Source of the DNA: Clostridium sp. AM49-4BH
GTDB taxonomy: Bacteria > Bacillota > Clostridia > Lachnospirales > Lachnospiraceae
Reading direction: 5' to 3'
Assembly (NCBI RefSeq): GCF_003478335.1
Contig: NZ_QUFB01000004.1
Location: forward strand, 48,372-112,371
Length of the DNA: 64,000 nt
The notes under the pieces were generated by a model that was not told the origin of the DNA, did not search any database, and saw only the letters and a list, made by a program, of their open reading frames with translations. Made by a program: the position numbers and the translations under genes. Below, in pieces: positions 7,328 through 15,486 of this stretch (position 1 is its first letter; every line of letters begins with the position of its first letter).

Positions 7328-7772
7328 CCAGATTATCTTATGAGGAATATCTACGGAAATATCATACTCTCACATACAAAAATGTAGGAGTGAGTATGCT
7401 GCCGCTGTTAAAGCAGGGACGGGATTCTTTTACGGTGCGTGAGGTAAAACCGGGCGAAAGCTGTAAGGTATGGGATGTCGTGTTGTATAAAAGAGGCACA
7501 GACCAATATGTGCTTCACAGAATTATCAAGGTATATGAAGATTCCTATGATATCCTTGGCGATAACTGCATTGGGATAGAGCGTGGAGTCCCAAAGACCG
7601 ATGTTCTTGGGGTTATGACAGACTTTACCCACAAAGGGAAGCAGTATAAGACCGATGACCTGAGATACCGATTGTATGTGTGGCTGTGGTGCAGGCATAT
7701 AAGCTGCGGATATTTTTAAAGAAGATCAGAATGAGATTACAATCTGTTTTGAGAAAAAAGAGAGAAAAATGA
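7324..7772 (+). CDS. S24/S26 signal-peptidase-like protein, frameshifted near its end
   Basis: The N-terminal 120 residues match S24/S26 peptidase-like proteins: VGVSMLPLLKQGRD (Ser in the SM motif), VLYKRG, YVLHRIIKV, and GDNC. In frame the protein ends at 7719 with an odd CRHISCGYF tail. Adding one G at about 7692-7694 continues it as CRAYKLRIFLKK and a basic tail to a TGA at 7770-7772, giving 149 residues. That stop overlaps the ATG at 7769 exactly as the other genes of this operon overlap. I read this as a consensus error. Possibly cleaves a peptide handled by the PqqD protein. Confidence 0.7.
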
Positions 7773-8100
7773 ACTTCAAAATCGAAATCTTCACATATGA
7801 GGACTTCTGAATAAAGAAAAAGTGGATATTCAAGATACAAAAGTGGACATTGAAAGCATACTTTCCGTGAACAGCAGGAAGAGCAGATATTTTAATGGAC
7901 ATGATAAGACGATATGGGTTATGATACAGGGAGTGGTGCAGACATTGTTTGTGCGTCTGCCATTAGCGTATATTATGAGTATTCAGCCGAACGCCAGTCT
8001 GACGATGATCGGATTGGCGGCACCAGTTTCAACGGTGGTTGGAATCGTGCTGAATTTGAGCTTTTACCTGTGGTATAACCGAGGGGAAAGGAAAGAATAA
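7769..8100 (+). pseudogene. Deletion scar: start of an unknown fourth operon gene joined to a MATE C-terminus
   Basis: An ATG at 7769 overlapping the restored S26 stop opens MNFKIEIFTYEDF, which ends at 7810. Restoring one base near 7806 continues it (LNKEKVDIQDTK...) into a frame that from about 7880 reads RYFNGHDKTIWVMIQGV and SIQPNASLTMIGLAAP, the last ~75 residues of a MATE transporter. The MATE body is absent. I infer that a deletion fused the 5' end of the operon's next gene to the 3' end of a lost MATE gene. The front part (about 36 residues) is not recognised. Confidence 0.6.
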
Positions 8101-8101
8101 T

Positions 8102-9037
8102 TTGGACGCAAGTTATCGTTTTTTTCAAAATAGAGCGTGTGAATTTTTTCCATGTCATGCGGTAGAAGATGTGGAAAAGTTTAACTGTCTATTTTGCTAT
8201 TGTCCGCTATATTTGCGGGAGAAATGTCTTGGAAATCCGTCTTATTTGGTTGACGGGCGAGGATGTAAGATCAAGGACTGTAGTAATTGTACGGTAGTGC
8301 ATCGACCGGAGATGTATGATGAGATCATGCATCAGCTTGGCAGACAAGATCAAGTGTTGGAGTTATCGATTCGCAGTTTTTGGAATGAAATTTTGGAGCG
8401 GATGGCAGAGATTGCCGGATGGCATCAAATGGACGAGGAGATGAGAAGGGAGCATCGATCTACTGCAGTAAGTGCGGTCACCAATCTGTTGCAAAAACAT
8501 AAATATTTTTATCGGGTAGAGGTGCTTCTACAGCCATTTGATAAGTCTTGTGTGCAGGATGGAAAATTTCAGTTTGGCGGACAGGAGATCCGATGCAATG
8601 TGTTAGAGCGGATCGATCGCAGCCAAGTGGAAAATGGCTATATCTATGCGTTTCATGCACCGGATATCAATGTAGATGAGGGAGAGTCGCTACTTGCTAA
8701 ATATTATTTGGAAGTATTTCAGATTGCCTGTATGGATGTCTGTAGACAACAGATACAGGACTATTTGGAACGTAAACACAGTGTCCTTCAGAAACAATAC
8801 TGCAGTCCGTCTTTTGGACCAGGATATTATGGAATGGACATTGATGCAGTCCCTAAATTAATCTCATTTCTTGAGGCTGATACAGTTGGCGTGAAGTGGC
8901 AGGAGGATAAGTTGTATCCAATCATGAGTTTGGTTGGGGTGTATCTGATCAGTAAGGGCGAACTGTTAGCTGAATGCAAGGACTGTGCCGGTTGTCTGGG
9001 ACAGGCGGGTGGATGTCAGTATTGTATGAATCGATAA
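8102..9037 (+). CDS. Cys-rich small domain protein with a B12-dependent methionine synthase activation-like C-terminus
   Basis: 311 residues. Residues 5-70 match the Cys-rich small domain: YRFFQNRACEFFPCH, FNCLFCYCPLY, KIKDCSNCTVVHRPE. The C-terminal half resembles stand-alone activation domains of cobalamin-dependent methionine synthase: a long helix (LAKYYLEVFQIACMDVCRQQ), then FGPGYYGMDIDAVPKL near residue 240 and a strand pair SLVGVYLI. The protein ends in a further Cys cluster, CKDCAGC...CQYC. Metal or corrinoid chemistry is plausible; the fusion is the notable point. The start is TTG at 8102, behind a GGGGAAAGGAA site, two bases after the preceding stop. Confidence 0.6.
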   Translation: MDASYRFFQNRACEFFPCHAVEDVEKFNCLFCYCPLYLREKCLGNPSYLVDGRGCKIKDCSNCTVVHRPEMYDEIMHQLGRQDQVLELSIRSFWNEILERMAEIAGWHQMDEEMRREHRSTAVSAVTNLLQKHKYFYRVEVLLQPFDKSCVQDGKFQFGGQEIRCNVLERIDRSQVENGYIYAFHAPDINVDEGESLLAKYYLEVFQIACMDVCRQQIQDYLERKHSVLQKQYCSPSFGPGYYGMDIDAVPKLISFLEADTVGVKWQEDKLYPIMSLVGVYLISKGELLAECKDCAGCLGQAGGCQYCMNR

Positions 9038-9073
9038 TATAGATAATATATTGGCAAGATTGGGGAGATTACA

Positions 9074-9721
9074 ATGATAGAAGTTGAAGTCAAGCTTGCG
9101 CTGACTGACAGTAAGCGTGTAGAGCAAAAACTGCGGAAAGACGGTTTCGTACTGCAAAAGATTGTACGGGAAACAGATACTTATTTTAACGGTGTTGATC
9201 GGGATTTTCGCAAAACAGATGAAGCATTGCGAGTGCGTAAAACAGAGGTGCTAAAGAATGTAACGGATTTATCAGAGACGGATATTTTATCGGAACATTC
9301 CACAGAACAATCTGTTACAGAAAATGACAGCCAAATTCAGTCGTTTGTTACCTATAAAGGTCCTAAACTCGAAGAGACATCCATGACGAGGAAAGAACTT
9401 GAGATACCGATCGAAGATGATGCAGCGATGAGCGGATTATTGGTCGCATTGGGCTATCATCCGGTTCCGTCGGTGATAAAATGTCGCAAATACTACGTAT
9501 TGGATCACATGACGGCATGCTTGGACAGTGTGGAAGGATTGGGGGAGTATTTGGAGTTAGAGATTTTGGTGGAGCAAGAGGAAGATAGACAGCAGGCGCT
9601 GCAGCAGATCGAGGAGCGGCTGCTGTCCTTAGGATATTCCATGCAGGATACGACAAGGATCAGCTATCTTTCAATGTTGGAGAAAATTTGGGAAAAAAAT
9701 GGAGTGACTTATCATGAGTGA
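9074..9721 (+). CDS. CYTH-domain protein (CyaB/class IV adenylate cyclase-like)
   Basis: 215-residue CYTH-fold protein with the N-terminal E-x-E-x-K signature (EVEVKL, residues 3-8), TDTYFNG, LRVRK, TYKGPK and the C-terminal ELEILVE. CYTH enzymes act on triphosphates (polyphosphate, thiamine triphosphate or ATP). A 35-residue Ser/Thr/Glu-rich insertion lies between LRVRK and TYKGPK. The end overlaps the next gene by eight bases. Exact substrate cannot be told. Confidence 0.85.
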   Translation: MIEVEVKLALTDSKRVEQKLRKDGFVLQKIVRETDTYFNGVDRDFRKTDEALRVRKTEVLKNVTDLSETDILSEHSTEQSVTENDSQIQSFVTYKGPKLEETSMTRKELEIPIEDDAAMSGLLVALGYHPVPSVIKCRKYYVLDHMTACLDSVEGLGEYLELEILVEQEEDRQQALQQIEERLLSLGYSMQDTTRISYLSMLEKIWEKNGVTYHE

Positions 9722-10490
9722 AATTACGATAAGAACAGCAAGGCTGGACGATGCGTCCAAGCTGGTTAGTATATATCGGTATTATGTAGAGAAAACAGCG
9801 ATCACCTTTGAATATGAAGTGCCAACGGTAGCAGAGTTTCGACGCCGCATGGGAACTACGATGCAGAAGTATCCGTATCTGGTGATTGAGGAAGATGGCG
9901 TCATACAGGGGTATGCTTATGCAGGAGCGCTTAATCCAAGAGAGGCATATGATTGGTCGAGTGAACTCACGATTTATATGTCGCATACAGCGAGAAAAGG
10001 CGGTTTGGGCCGCAGGTTGTATGAAGCATTGGTAGATCAGTTGCGCAGTATGGGGATTCTTAATGTATACGCCTGTATCGGCTATCCGCAGCAGGAAGAT
10101 GAATATCTGACAAAAAACAGTGAGCAGTTCCATAGACATCTTGGATTTGAGACGGTAGGAACTTTTCATCATTGTGGTTATAAATTTGGCCGTTGGTATG
10201 ATATGATCTGGATGGAAAAGATGATTGAATCGCATGATTCGGTACAACAATCCGTGCTTTTTCCAGAGAGAAAAGCGTATACGATCACAGAGATTGTAGA
10301 GGATGATTTTGGCTGTGAGGGAAGACCGGAGGGAGCAGAACCGATGGTGACCGTATCTTTGGACGGCGATCATGGAGTCTGGGGCAAAGTACGCATTGCA
10401 GATGCTTATTTGTACGAACACCATTTGGATGTCGGCTCTGTTGTTCATACTACCGAAATGTTTTTAGATAGCATTTCCGCTCGTCCGTGA
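9714..10490 (+). CDS. GNAT acetyltransferase (phosphinothricin acetyltransferase-like) with C-terminal extension
   Basis: The first ~170 residues are a GNAT domain of the Pat subgroup: IRTARLDDASKLVSIYRYYVEKTAITFEYE, the acetyl-CoA loop ARKGGLGRRLYEAL, and HRHLGFETVGTFHHCGYKFGRWYDMIWMEK. A further 60-70 residues (ITEIVEDDFGCEGRPEG, VWGKVRIADAYLYEHHLDVGSVV) form a small extra domain I do not recognise by name. The last 41 bases overlap the convergent AlkD-like gene, an unusual overlap, so the exact C-terminus is uncertain. The start is coupled to the CYTH gene. Confidence 0.8.
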   Translation: MSEITIRTARLDDASKLVSIYRYYVEKTAITFEYEVPTVAEFRRRMGTTMQKYPYLVIEEDGVIQGYAYAGALNPREAYDWSSELTIYMSHTARKGGLGRRLYEALVDQLRSMGILNVYACIGYPQQEDEYLTKNSEQFHRHLGFETVGTFHHCGYKFGRWYDMIWMEKMIESHDSVQQSVLFPERKAYTITEIVEDDFGCEGRPEGAEPMVTVSLDGDHGVWGKVRIADAYLYEHHLDVGSVVHTTEMFLDSISARP

Positions 10491-11124
10491 TCCGGTAGCT
10501 TTCCACTGCCTTTTGGATGGTTTTGTGATGCACCCATGCAGAGAGGATGCGTTTTTCGATATAAGGAATTGTCGCATCCCATTGCTTTGCCAGTGCAGTG
10601 GCGAGATACCATGCGATCATCATGTTGACATAGTATTCATCGGATGTGGTATCGGTGACAAGTTTGAGATATTCCGGACGAAAATCTTCGTCCAAGTAAA
10701 AACGCATTAACATTTCCATACCATACCGGATGGTGTAAGTATGAGTGGAATGAATCCATTCTTTGATGTGTTCGAGAAGAACTTCTTTATTTTTGGCAAA
10801 ACATTTGGGCGCAGGCAGATCGCAAGTTGCCCAGTTATCAATATAGGGCAGAAAGCGTTCGATTTCTTTCAAACAATTCTCAAAGTCTTTGATATTTGCT
10901 ACGAGCATCATATGGAGATTGTTTTCTTCGTAATAATGATGCGGAAGCTCATGAAGAAACTGTGCGGACTCTTCCTGTGCGGCAAAATCTTTTGCAAATT
11001 TGCGTAGAATGGGCGTTCGAATCCCGATGATCGTTTCTTTGTCTATACCCGGCAGCAGCTTGGCATGAAAATCCCGATATTTTAAGTCTTGTAAATCAAA
11101 TAATTGTTGTTGTAAAGCCGTCAT
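10450..11124 (-). CDS. AlkD-like DNA alkylation repair protein
   Basis: 224-residue HEAT-like alpha-helical DNA glycosylase family protein. Typical segments are YRDFHAKLLPGIDKETIIGIRTPILRKFAKDF, YEENNLHMMLVA, NWATCDLPAPK and the end ESYRITDERKCYLKTFR. Family members excise alkylated bases. An AAAGGA site precedes the ATG. It is transcribed alone against its neighbours and overlaps the GNAT gene at its 3' end. Confidence 0.9.
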   Translation of the reverse strand: MTALQQQLFDLQDLKYRDFHAKLLPGIDKETIIGIRTPILRKFAKDFAAQEESAQFLHELPHHYYEENNLHMMLVANIKDFENCLKEIERFLPYIDNWATCDLPAPKCFAKNKEVLLEHIKEWIHSTHTYTIRYGMEMLMRFYLDEDFRPEYLKLVTDTTSDEYYVNMMIAWYLATALAKQWDATIPYIEKRILSAWVHHKTIQKAVESYRITDERKCYLKTFR

Positions 11125-11254
11125 AATATGCTGTTGTTCCTTTCTATATATTCCGTAATATTTCGCAATTATATGTCGCTATTGCAATGGAGTGCTTCCG
11201 ATTGCAGTGTATCAGATAGCAGTTATTTTGTAAAAGGTCTATGTAAAATATTAC

Positions 11255-11318
11255 TTGACCTGTCGTAGTAATTATGATATGCTCTACCTACGACAGACGT
11301 ACTACGACAGTCGTGGTA
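11255..11318 (+). promoter_or_regulatory. Promoter and operator array of the PadR operon
   Basis: TTGACC at 11255-11260, 17 bases, TATGCT at 11278-11283. The element CTGTCGTAG (11260-11268) lies inside the spacer, and its inverse CTACGACAG occurs twice downstream (11288-11296 and 11302-11310); the last sits in an imperfect palindrome around 11300-11318. Three repeat units overlapping the promoter suggest autoregulation by the PadR protein. Confidence 0.7.
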
Positions 11319-11339
11319 TGACGGAGAGGAGGCAGGAAT

Positions 11340-11669
11340 TTGATCAGCAGTGATGTCATTCGCGGATACAATGATACGATCATTTTGTATCTCCTTCAGC
11401 AGAATCCTTCGTATGGATATGAGATTTCTAAACAGATTCGGACGATTTCCGAGGAAAAGTATATTATCAAAGAGACAACGTTGTATTCGGCATTTACCCG
11501 TATGGAGAAAAACGGATACATCGAATCTTTTTCCGGAAATGAGACAAATGGAAAGCAGCGGACCTATTACCGAGTGACGCCAGAGGGAATGGCGTATTAC
11601 GAAGAAAAATGCAAGGAATGGGAAGTGACGAAGGAAGTCATTGACAAATTTATTGTCAGGAAAGGATGA
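11340..11669 (+). CDS. PadR-family transcriptional regulator
   Basis: 109-residue winged-helix repressor: LYLLQQNPSYGYEISKQI (helix region), KETTLYSAFTRMEKNGYIES (recognition helix and wing), TYYRVTPEGMAYYEEK, then a C-terminal helix. The start is TTG at 11340 after GGAGAGGAGGCAGG. It heads an operon with a DUF4097 protein and a LiaF-like protein, an arrangement known for envelope-stress responses, and probably represses its own promoter (see 11255-11318). Confidence 0.92.
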   Translation: MISSDVIRGYNDTIILYLLQQNPSYGYEISKQIRTISEEKYIIKETTLYSAFTRMEKNGYIESFSGNETNGKQRTYYRVTPEGMAYYEEKCKEWEVTKEVIDKFIVRKG

Positions 11670-11677
11670 AGTAGAGC

Positions 11678-13371
11678 ATGGAGGCAATTAGGGAATATTT
11701 ACATAATATGTTCTTGAATCTACCGGAGACGCCGCAGGTATTGCGTGCGAAAGCGGAATTGATGGAGATGATGGAAGATAAATATGAAGAATTAATGCAG
11801 GAAGGAATGTCAGAGAAAGAGGCTGTGGGAACGGTAATCTCGGAATTTGGCAATCTGGATGAACTTGCGGAGGAGTTAGGGATTGACGGTTTTGTGAATC
11901 AGGAGCAGACGCAGTCAGAGACAATGGGAAACTCCACTACAGATGACACAAGCAGACAATCCGATTCCCGTTGGGGATTAGAAGAGGTGCGGAGGTATCT
12001 TTCGGATGGACGTAGGCATGCTCGAATGATTGCCCTTGGAGTGATGCTTTGTATTTGGAGTCCGCTTTTGTCAAGTGTTAGTGATGGTGCAGTGGAAGAG
12101 GGGTACATAACGAATATCCTATCAGACGCTATGGATGGTTCCTTATTCCTGTTCGTGGGAATTGCAGTGCTGTTGTTTATTATGGCCTCCAATTGTCATA
12201 AACGCTATGCGAAGATCAAACATTTTACCATTAATCTGGATGAGCAGGCAGGTTCTTATCTAATGATACGGGGAAAAAAGGACGAAAACAAGCGGTTTGT
12301 TTTGTTGTGCTTGGGTGTACCGTTGTGTGTGTTCAGTGTGATACCTTCTATGTTTTCTGATTATATAGACAATGCACTGATACAGGAAATAATGGATAGC
12401 AGCGTTTTATTCATTGTGGGAATAGCGGTATATTGTTTTGTATATGGTGGTAGTGTGAAAAATCGTTATAAAGACTTGTCCAAAGCTGTAAAAAATCATG
12501 CAGGAGCATATCAGACCAGTGGAAAGAATTATTATGGAGCAGGCACACAGCCGCTATTTGAGAAAAAACGTTTTCCTGCCGGAGTCTTTCTTGGCGTACT
12601 TCTGATTACAACGGCAATACTTGCTGTGGTTTCTGATTTCTCAAACACTGTGTACCAAAATGCGGACAGACAACAAGAAGATTTTACACAGATATTGAAA
12701 AAAATTTCTTCCACAGATAAGATTCGTGCCATTGATGTGGAAGAAAATGCAGGGAAGATTGCTATCGAGGTTGATGATGATATTACAAAGCCCGATATAC
12801 ATTATGATGGCAAAAGCAATAAGCAGCCTCAGATATCTTATAAAGATGGTAAGCTTACCGTAAAAGTAAGTCCACAGGATCGTTTCATTTGTTTTCGCAG
12901 CGCACTTGGAAGCGCAGTTATTCTATGACGATCAAGATTCCGGCGGCGATGTATGATCATGGAAAGCTTGCAGTAAATATGTCTGCAGGGGATATTCATT
13001 TGACAGGACTTACCGGTGGTGAAGCAAGTGTTAGTGTGGATGCCGGTAATGTCCAAGTGAAGGATTGCAGTTTGGACCACATAGAGGTTGAGGCAGATGC
13101 CGGGAATGTTGATATGAAGGGCAGTCATATATATGATGTAAATGTAGACATTGATGCCGGTAATTTTAAGATGGATTTTGACGGACCGCAGGAGGCATAT
13201 GCATATGACTTAAGTGCTGATCTTGGACTCATTTCGGTCGGTCAAAATAAAAACAGTGGTGTTAGCAATGAATATACGGCGCAAAAGGATCAGCAGATAG
13301 AGGGATATGAATCCTATCAGCAGATAAAAGCCGATGTAGATATGGGAAATATTACGATCAAGACAGAGTAG
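11678..13371 (+). CDS. Membrane protein with DUF4097 domain, frameshifted
   Basis: N-terminal helical domain typical of DUF1700/permease-prefix proteins (MEAIREYLHNMFLNLPETPQ...EKEAVGTVISEFGNLDELAEELG), two pairs of membrane helices, then a DUF4097 beta-repeat region (IDVEENAGKIAIEVDDD, GNVQVKDCSL, DAGNVDMKG, VDMGNITIKTE). The first frame stops at 12928. One missing C at about 12886 (restoring DRFHLFSQRTWK) joins it to the frame ending at 13371, for about 564 residues. DUF4097 proteins are thought to be extracytoplasmic adhesin-like or stress-sensing proteins. It is translated between the PadR regulator and the LiaF-like gene. Confidence 0.78.
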
Positions 13372-13385
13372 AGGAGGAAGAGACT

Positions 13386-14158
13386 ATGAACAAAGATAAT
13401 TTATTTTGGGGTGTTGTTTTTTTAATGGCAGCGATTTATATTTTAATGCGGAGTGTTGGGATGGCACCGGATGTTAGTATTGTACGGATCATCATTGGAC
13501 TGCTTTGTATTACCGGATTTATAAAAGCTGCGATCGATCTGGAATTTGGTGGGATGCTGTTTTCGCTGGCGATTTTATTCATTGTTTTTCGTCGTTATAT
13601 AGGATTGGAAAGCATGTCTTCATGGTCGATCCTGATGGCGGCATTATTTGGAACGATAGGATTAAATATGCTTTTTGGAGATCATGCCTCTGCATATCGT
13701 AACCGCAAAAGAGCAAAACGTTATGGAGAGCAGTTTGAGCGGCAGCAGGAGCAGTATGAGGGACAGATGGGCGAAAATACGGACACTTCCGGAGCGAGCC
13801 AAGGCTTTTACGATTCAAATATGCAAGGGGAACATATTGTGCTGAGTGGATTGTTTAATGGAACGAAAAAGAATCTGCAGTCTGCAAATTTCAAAAGTGC
13901 GCTTGTGGATTGTACTTTCTGTGGAATGGAAGTGAATATGACAGGAGTGAATATTCCTTCCGGCACAGCGGTGATCACGCTGGATATTCATTTTGCAGGA
14001 GTGAATTTCTATATTCCTGCAGATTGGAATATCGTGGATCAAACCGGCTGTACCTTTGGAGGGGTGAAAGAGCAGCAGGCTACAGCGCCAACGGTAGGAC
14101 CGACCATTATTTTCGAGGCAAGATCACTTTTGGCGGTGTTGAGATCTATCGCGTTTAG
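13386..14158 (+). CDS. LiaF-like cell-envelope stress membrane protein, frameshifted at its end
   Basis: Four hydrophobic segments (residues ~5-105), a Gln/Glu-rich linker, then a LiaF-type C-terminal beta domain (LSGLFNGTKKNLQS, GMEVNMTGVNIPSGTAVITLDIHFAGVNFYIP). In frame it runs to 14186 with an atypical tail. Adding one T in the TTTT run at 14110-14113 gives FRGKITFGGVEIYRV and a stop at 14156-14158, the expected family end. LiaF proteins inhibit LiaRS-type sensors; no LiaRS genes are in this window. The restored stop overlaps the convergent MATE gene by four bases. Confidence 0.8.
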
Positions 14159-15486
14159 GCATAATGATAACGTCCACGCATTGTAAATAATAGCATCAGA
14201 GTGACACAGAGTGTGAGTAGTTCAGCTGCATTGATAGACCACCAGATGCCCATGATGCCAAAGAGCAGAGGAAGCAGCAGTACAGCTGCGATCTGAAAGA
14301 TCAGCGTGCGCAGGAACGAGATCAAGGCGGATAATGGACCGTTATTTAAAGCCGTAAAGAATGAGGAGCCAAAAATATTAAATCCATTGATCAGATAGAC
14401 GAGGCAGCAGATGCGGAAACCGGTCTGGGTCATTGCGTGAAGTTTGGCGTCATAACCAACAAAAAGTTTGGTGATATAAGGTGCTAATAGTTCTGCCGCA
14501 CCGACTAATGCAATGCCCCATACGGCGATCAAAGATATGCTTTTTCGAAATATATTTTTAAGCTCTTGGTGATTTGCAGCACCATAATGATAACTGATGA
14601 TCGGAGCACTTCCAATGGAGTAACCAAGGAACGTGGATACAAAAATGAAATTGACATACATAATTGCGCCATAGGAAGCGACACCATTTTCACCGGCATA
14701 ATTCATAAGCTGTAAGTTGAACAGAGAGCTTACGATAGAGTTGGATACATTGGTCATCAATTCGGAGGAGCCGTTTAGACAGGTTTGGAGAAGTACTCTG
14801 CCATGAAATTTTGTTTTGCCAAGATGCAGTAAGCTTGAATTTTTACGGCTGAAATAAAATATTGGAAAAATACCACCAATAAATTCACCACATACAGTAG
14901 CAATGGCGGCTCCGGCAATTCCCCAATGAAATACAGCAATAAACAAAAAGTCAAGAACCATATTTGTGACTCCGGCACTGATGATCACATACAATCCAAG
15001 TTTTGGTTTGCCGGCAGTCACAAAAAAGCTTTGAAAAACATTTTGCATCATAAAAGCGGTCATGGAAATAAAAGAGATACGACCATATAAAGTGCAATTC
15101 TTAAGTAGCTCACCGTGTGCACCGAGCATGCGTGCGATAGCCGGGGTAAAGATGATACCGAGCAGCGATAAAATAAGGCCACCAATGGCAGTGGCATATA
15201 CCAGAAGAGAAAAGTATTCGATGGCTTTCTCTTCTTTTTGTTCGCCCAGTGTTTTGGCAACAATGGCACTGCCGCCGGTTCCTATCATAAAGCCTAATGC
15301 GGAAATTCCCATAATAAATGGCATGATCAGATTGATAGCGGCTAAGGCTGTTTTACCAACAAAATTAGATACAAACAATCCGTCAACAACGCTGTATATG
15401 GACGTAAAGATCATCATTATGATAGATGGAAATACGAATCGCAATAATTTTTTATACGTAAAATGTTCCGATAATGAAATACTCAT
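14155..15486 (-). CDS. MATE-family efflux transporter
   Basis: 443-residue, 12-helix multidrug/toxin extrusion family protein. The two halves have the family pattern: GLFVSNFVGKTALAAINLIMPF and MIGTGGSAIVAKTLGE in the first, GSAPIISYHYGAANHQELKNIF in the second. Substrate unknown; MATE proteins use Na+ or H+ gradients. A strong GGAAGGAG site precedes the ATG, which overlaps the stop of the COG0523 GTPase gene (ATGA), so the two are translationally coupled. Confidence 0.93.
   Translation of the reverse strand: MSISLSEHFTYKKLLRFVFPSIIMMIFTSIYSVVDGLFVSNFVGKTALAAINLIMPFIMGISALGFMIGTGGSAIVAKTLGEQKEEKAIEYFSLLVYATAIGGLILSLLGIIFTPAIARMLGAHGELLKNCTLYGRISFISMTAFMMQNVFQSFFVTAGKPKLGLYVIISAGVTNMVLDFLFIAVFHWGIAGAAIATVCGEFIGGIFPIFYFSRKNSSLLHLGKTKFHGRVLLQTCLNGSSELMTNVSNSIVSSLFNLQLMNYAGENGVASYGAIMYVNFIFVSTFLGYSIGSAPIISYHYGAANHQELKNIFRKSISLIAVWGIALVGAAELLAPYITKLFVGYDAKLHAMTQTGFRICCLVYLINGFNIFGSSFFTALNNGPLSALISFLRTLIFQIAAVLLLPLLFGIMGIWWSINAAELLTLCVTLMLLFTMRGRYHYA

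Noticed and set aside
6231..7772. A complete lasso-peptide cluster
   Set aside because: Only the kinase-like and PqqD parts occur. No asparagine-synthetase-like cyclase, transglutaminase-type protease or precursor was found.
7769..7810. A 13-codon ORF (MNFKIEIFTYEDF) right behind the PqqD operon, as a RiPP precursor
   Set aside because: Restoring one base makes it the beginning of a longer frame, in a window where such one-base losses are frequent. It has no core-peptide features.
9660..10448. Long antisense ORF over the GNAT gene (262 codons)
   Set aside because: It is a shadow of the GNAT and CYTH coding frames, with no recognisable motifs and no RBS.
10995..11025. tRNA-like GTTCGAATCC segment
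   Set aside because: It lies inside the AlkD-like coding region and no acceptor or anticodon stem surrounds it.
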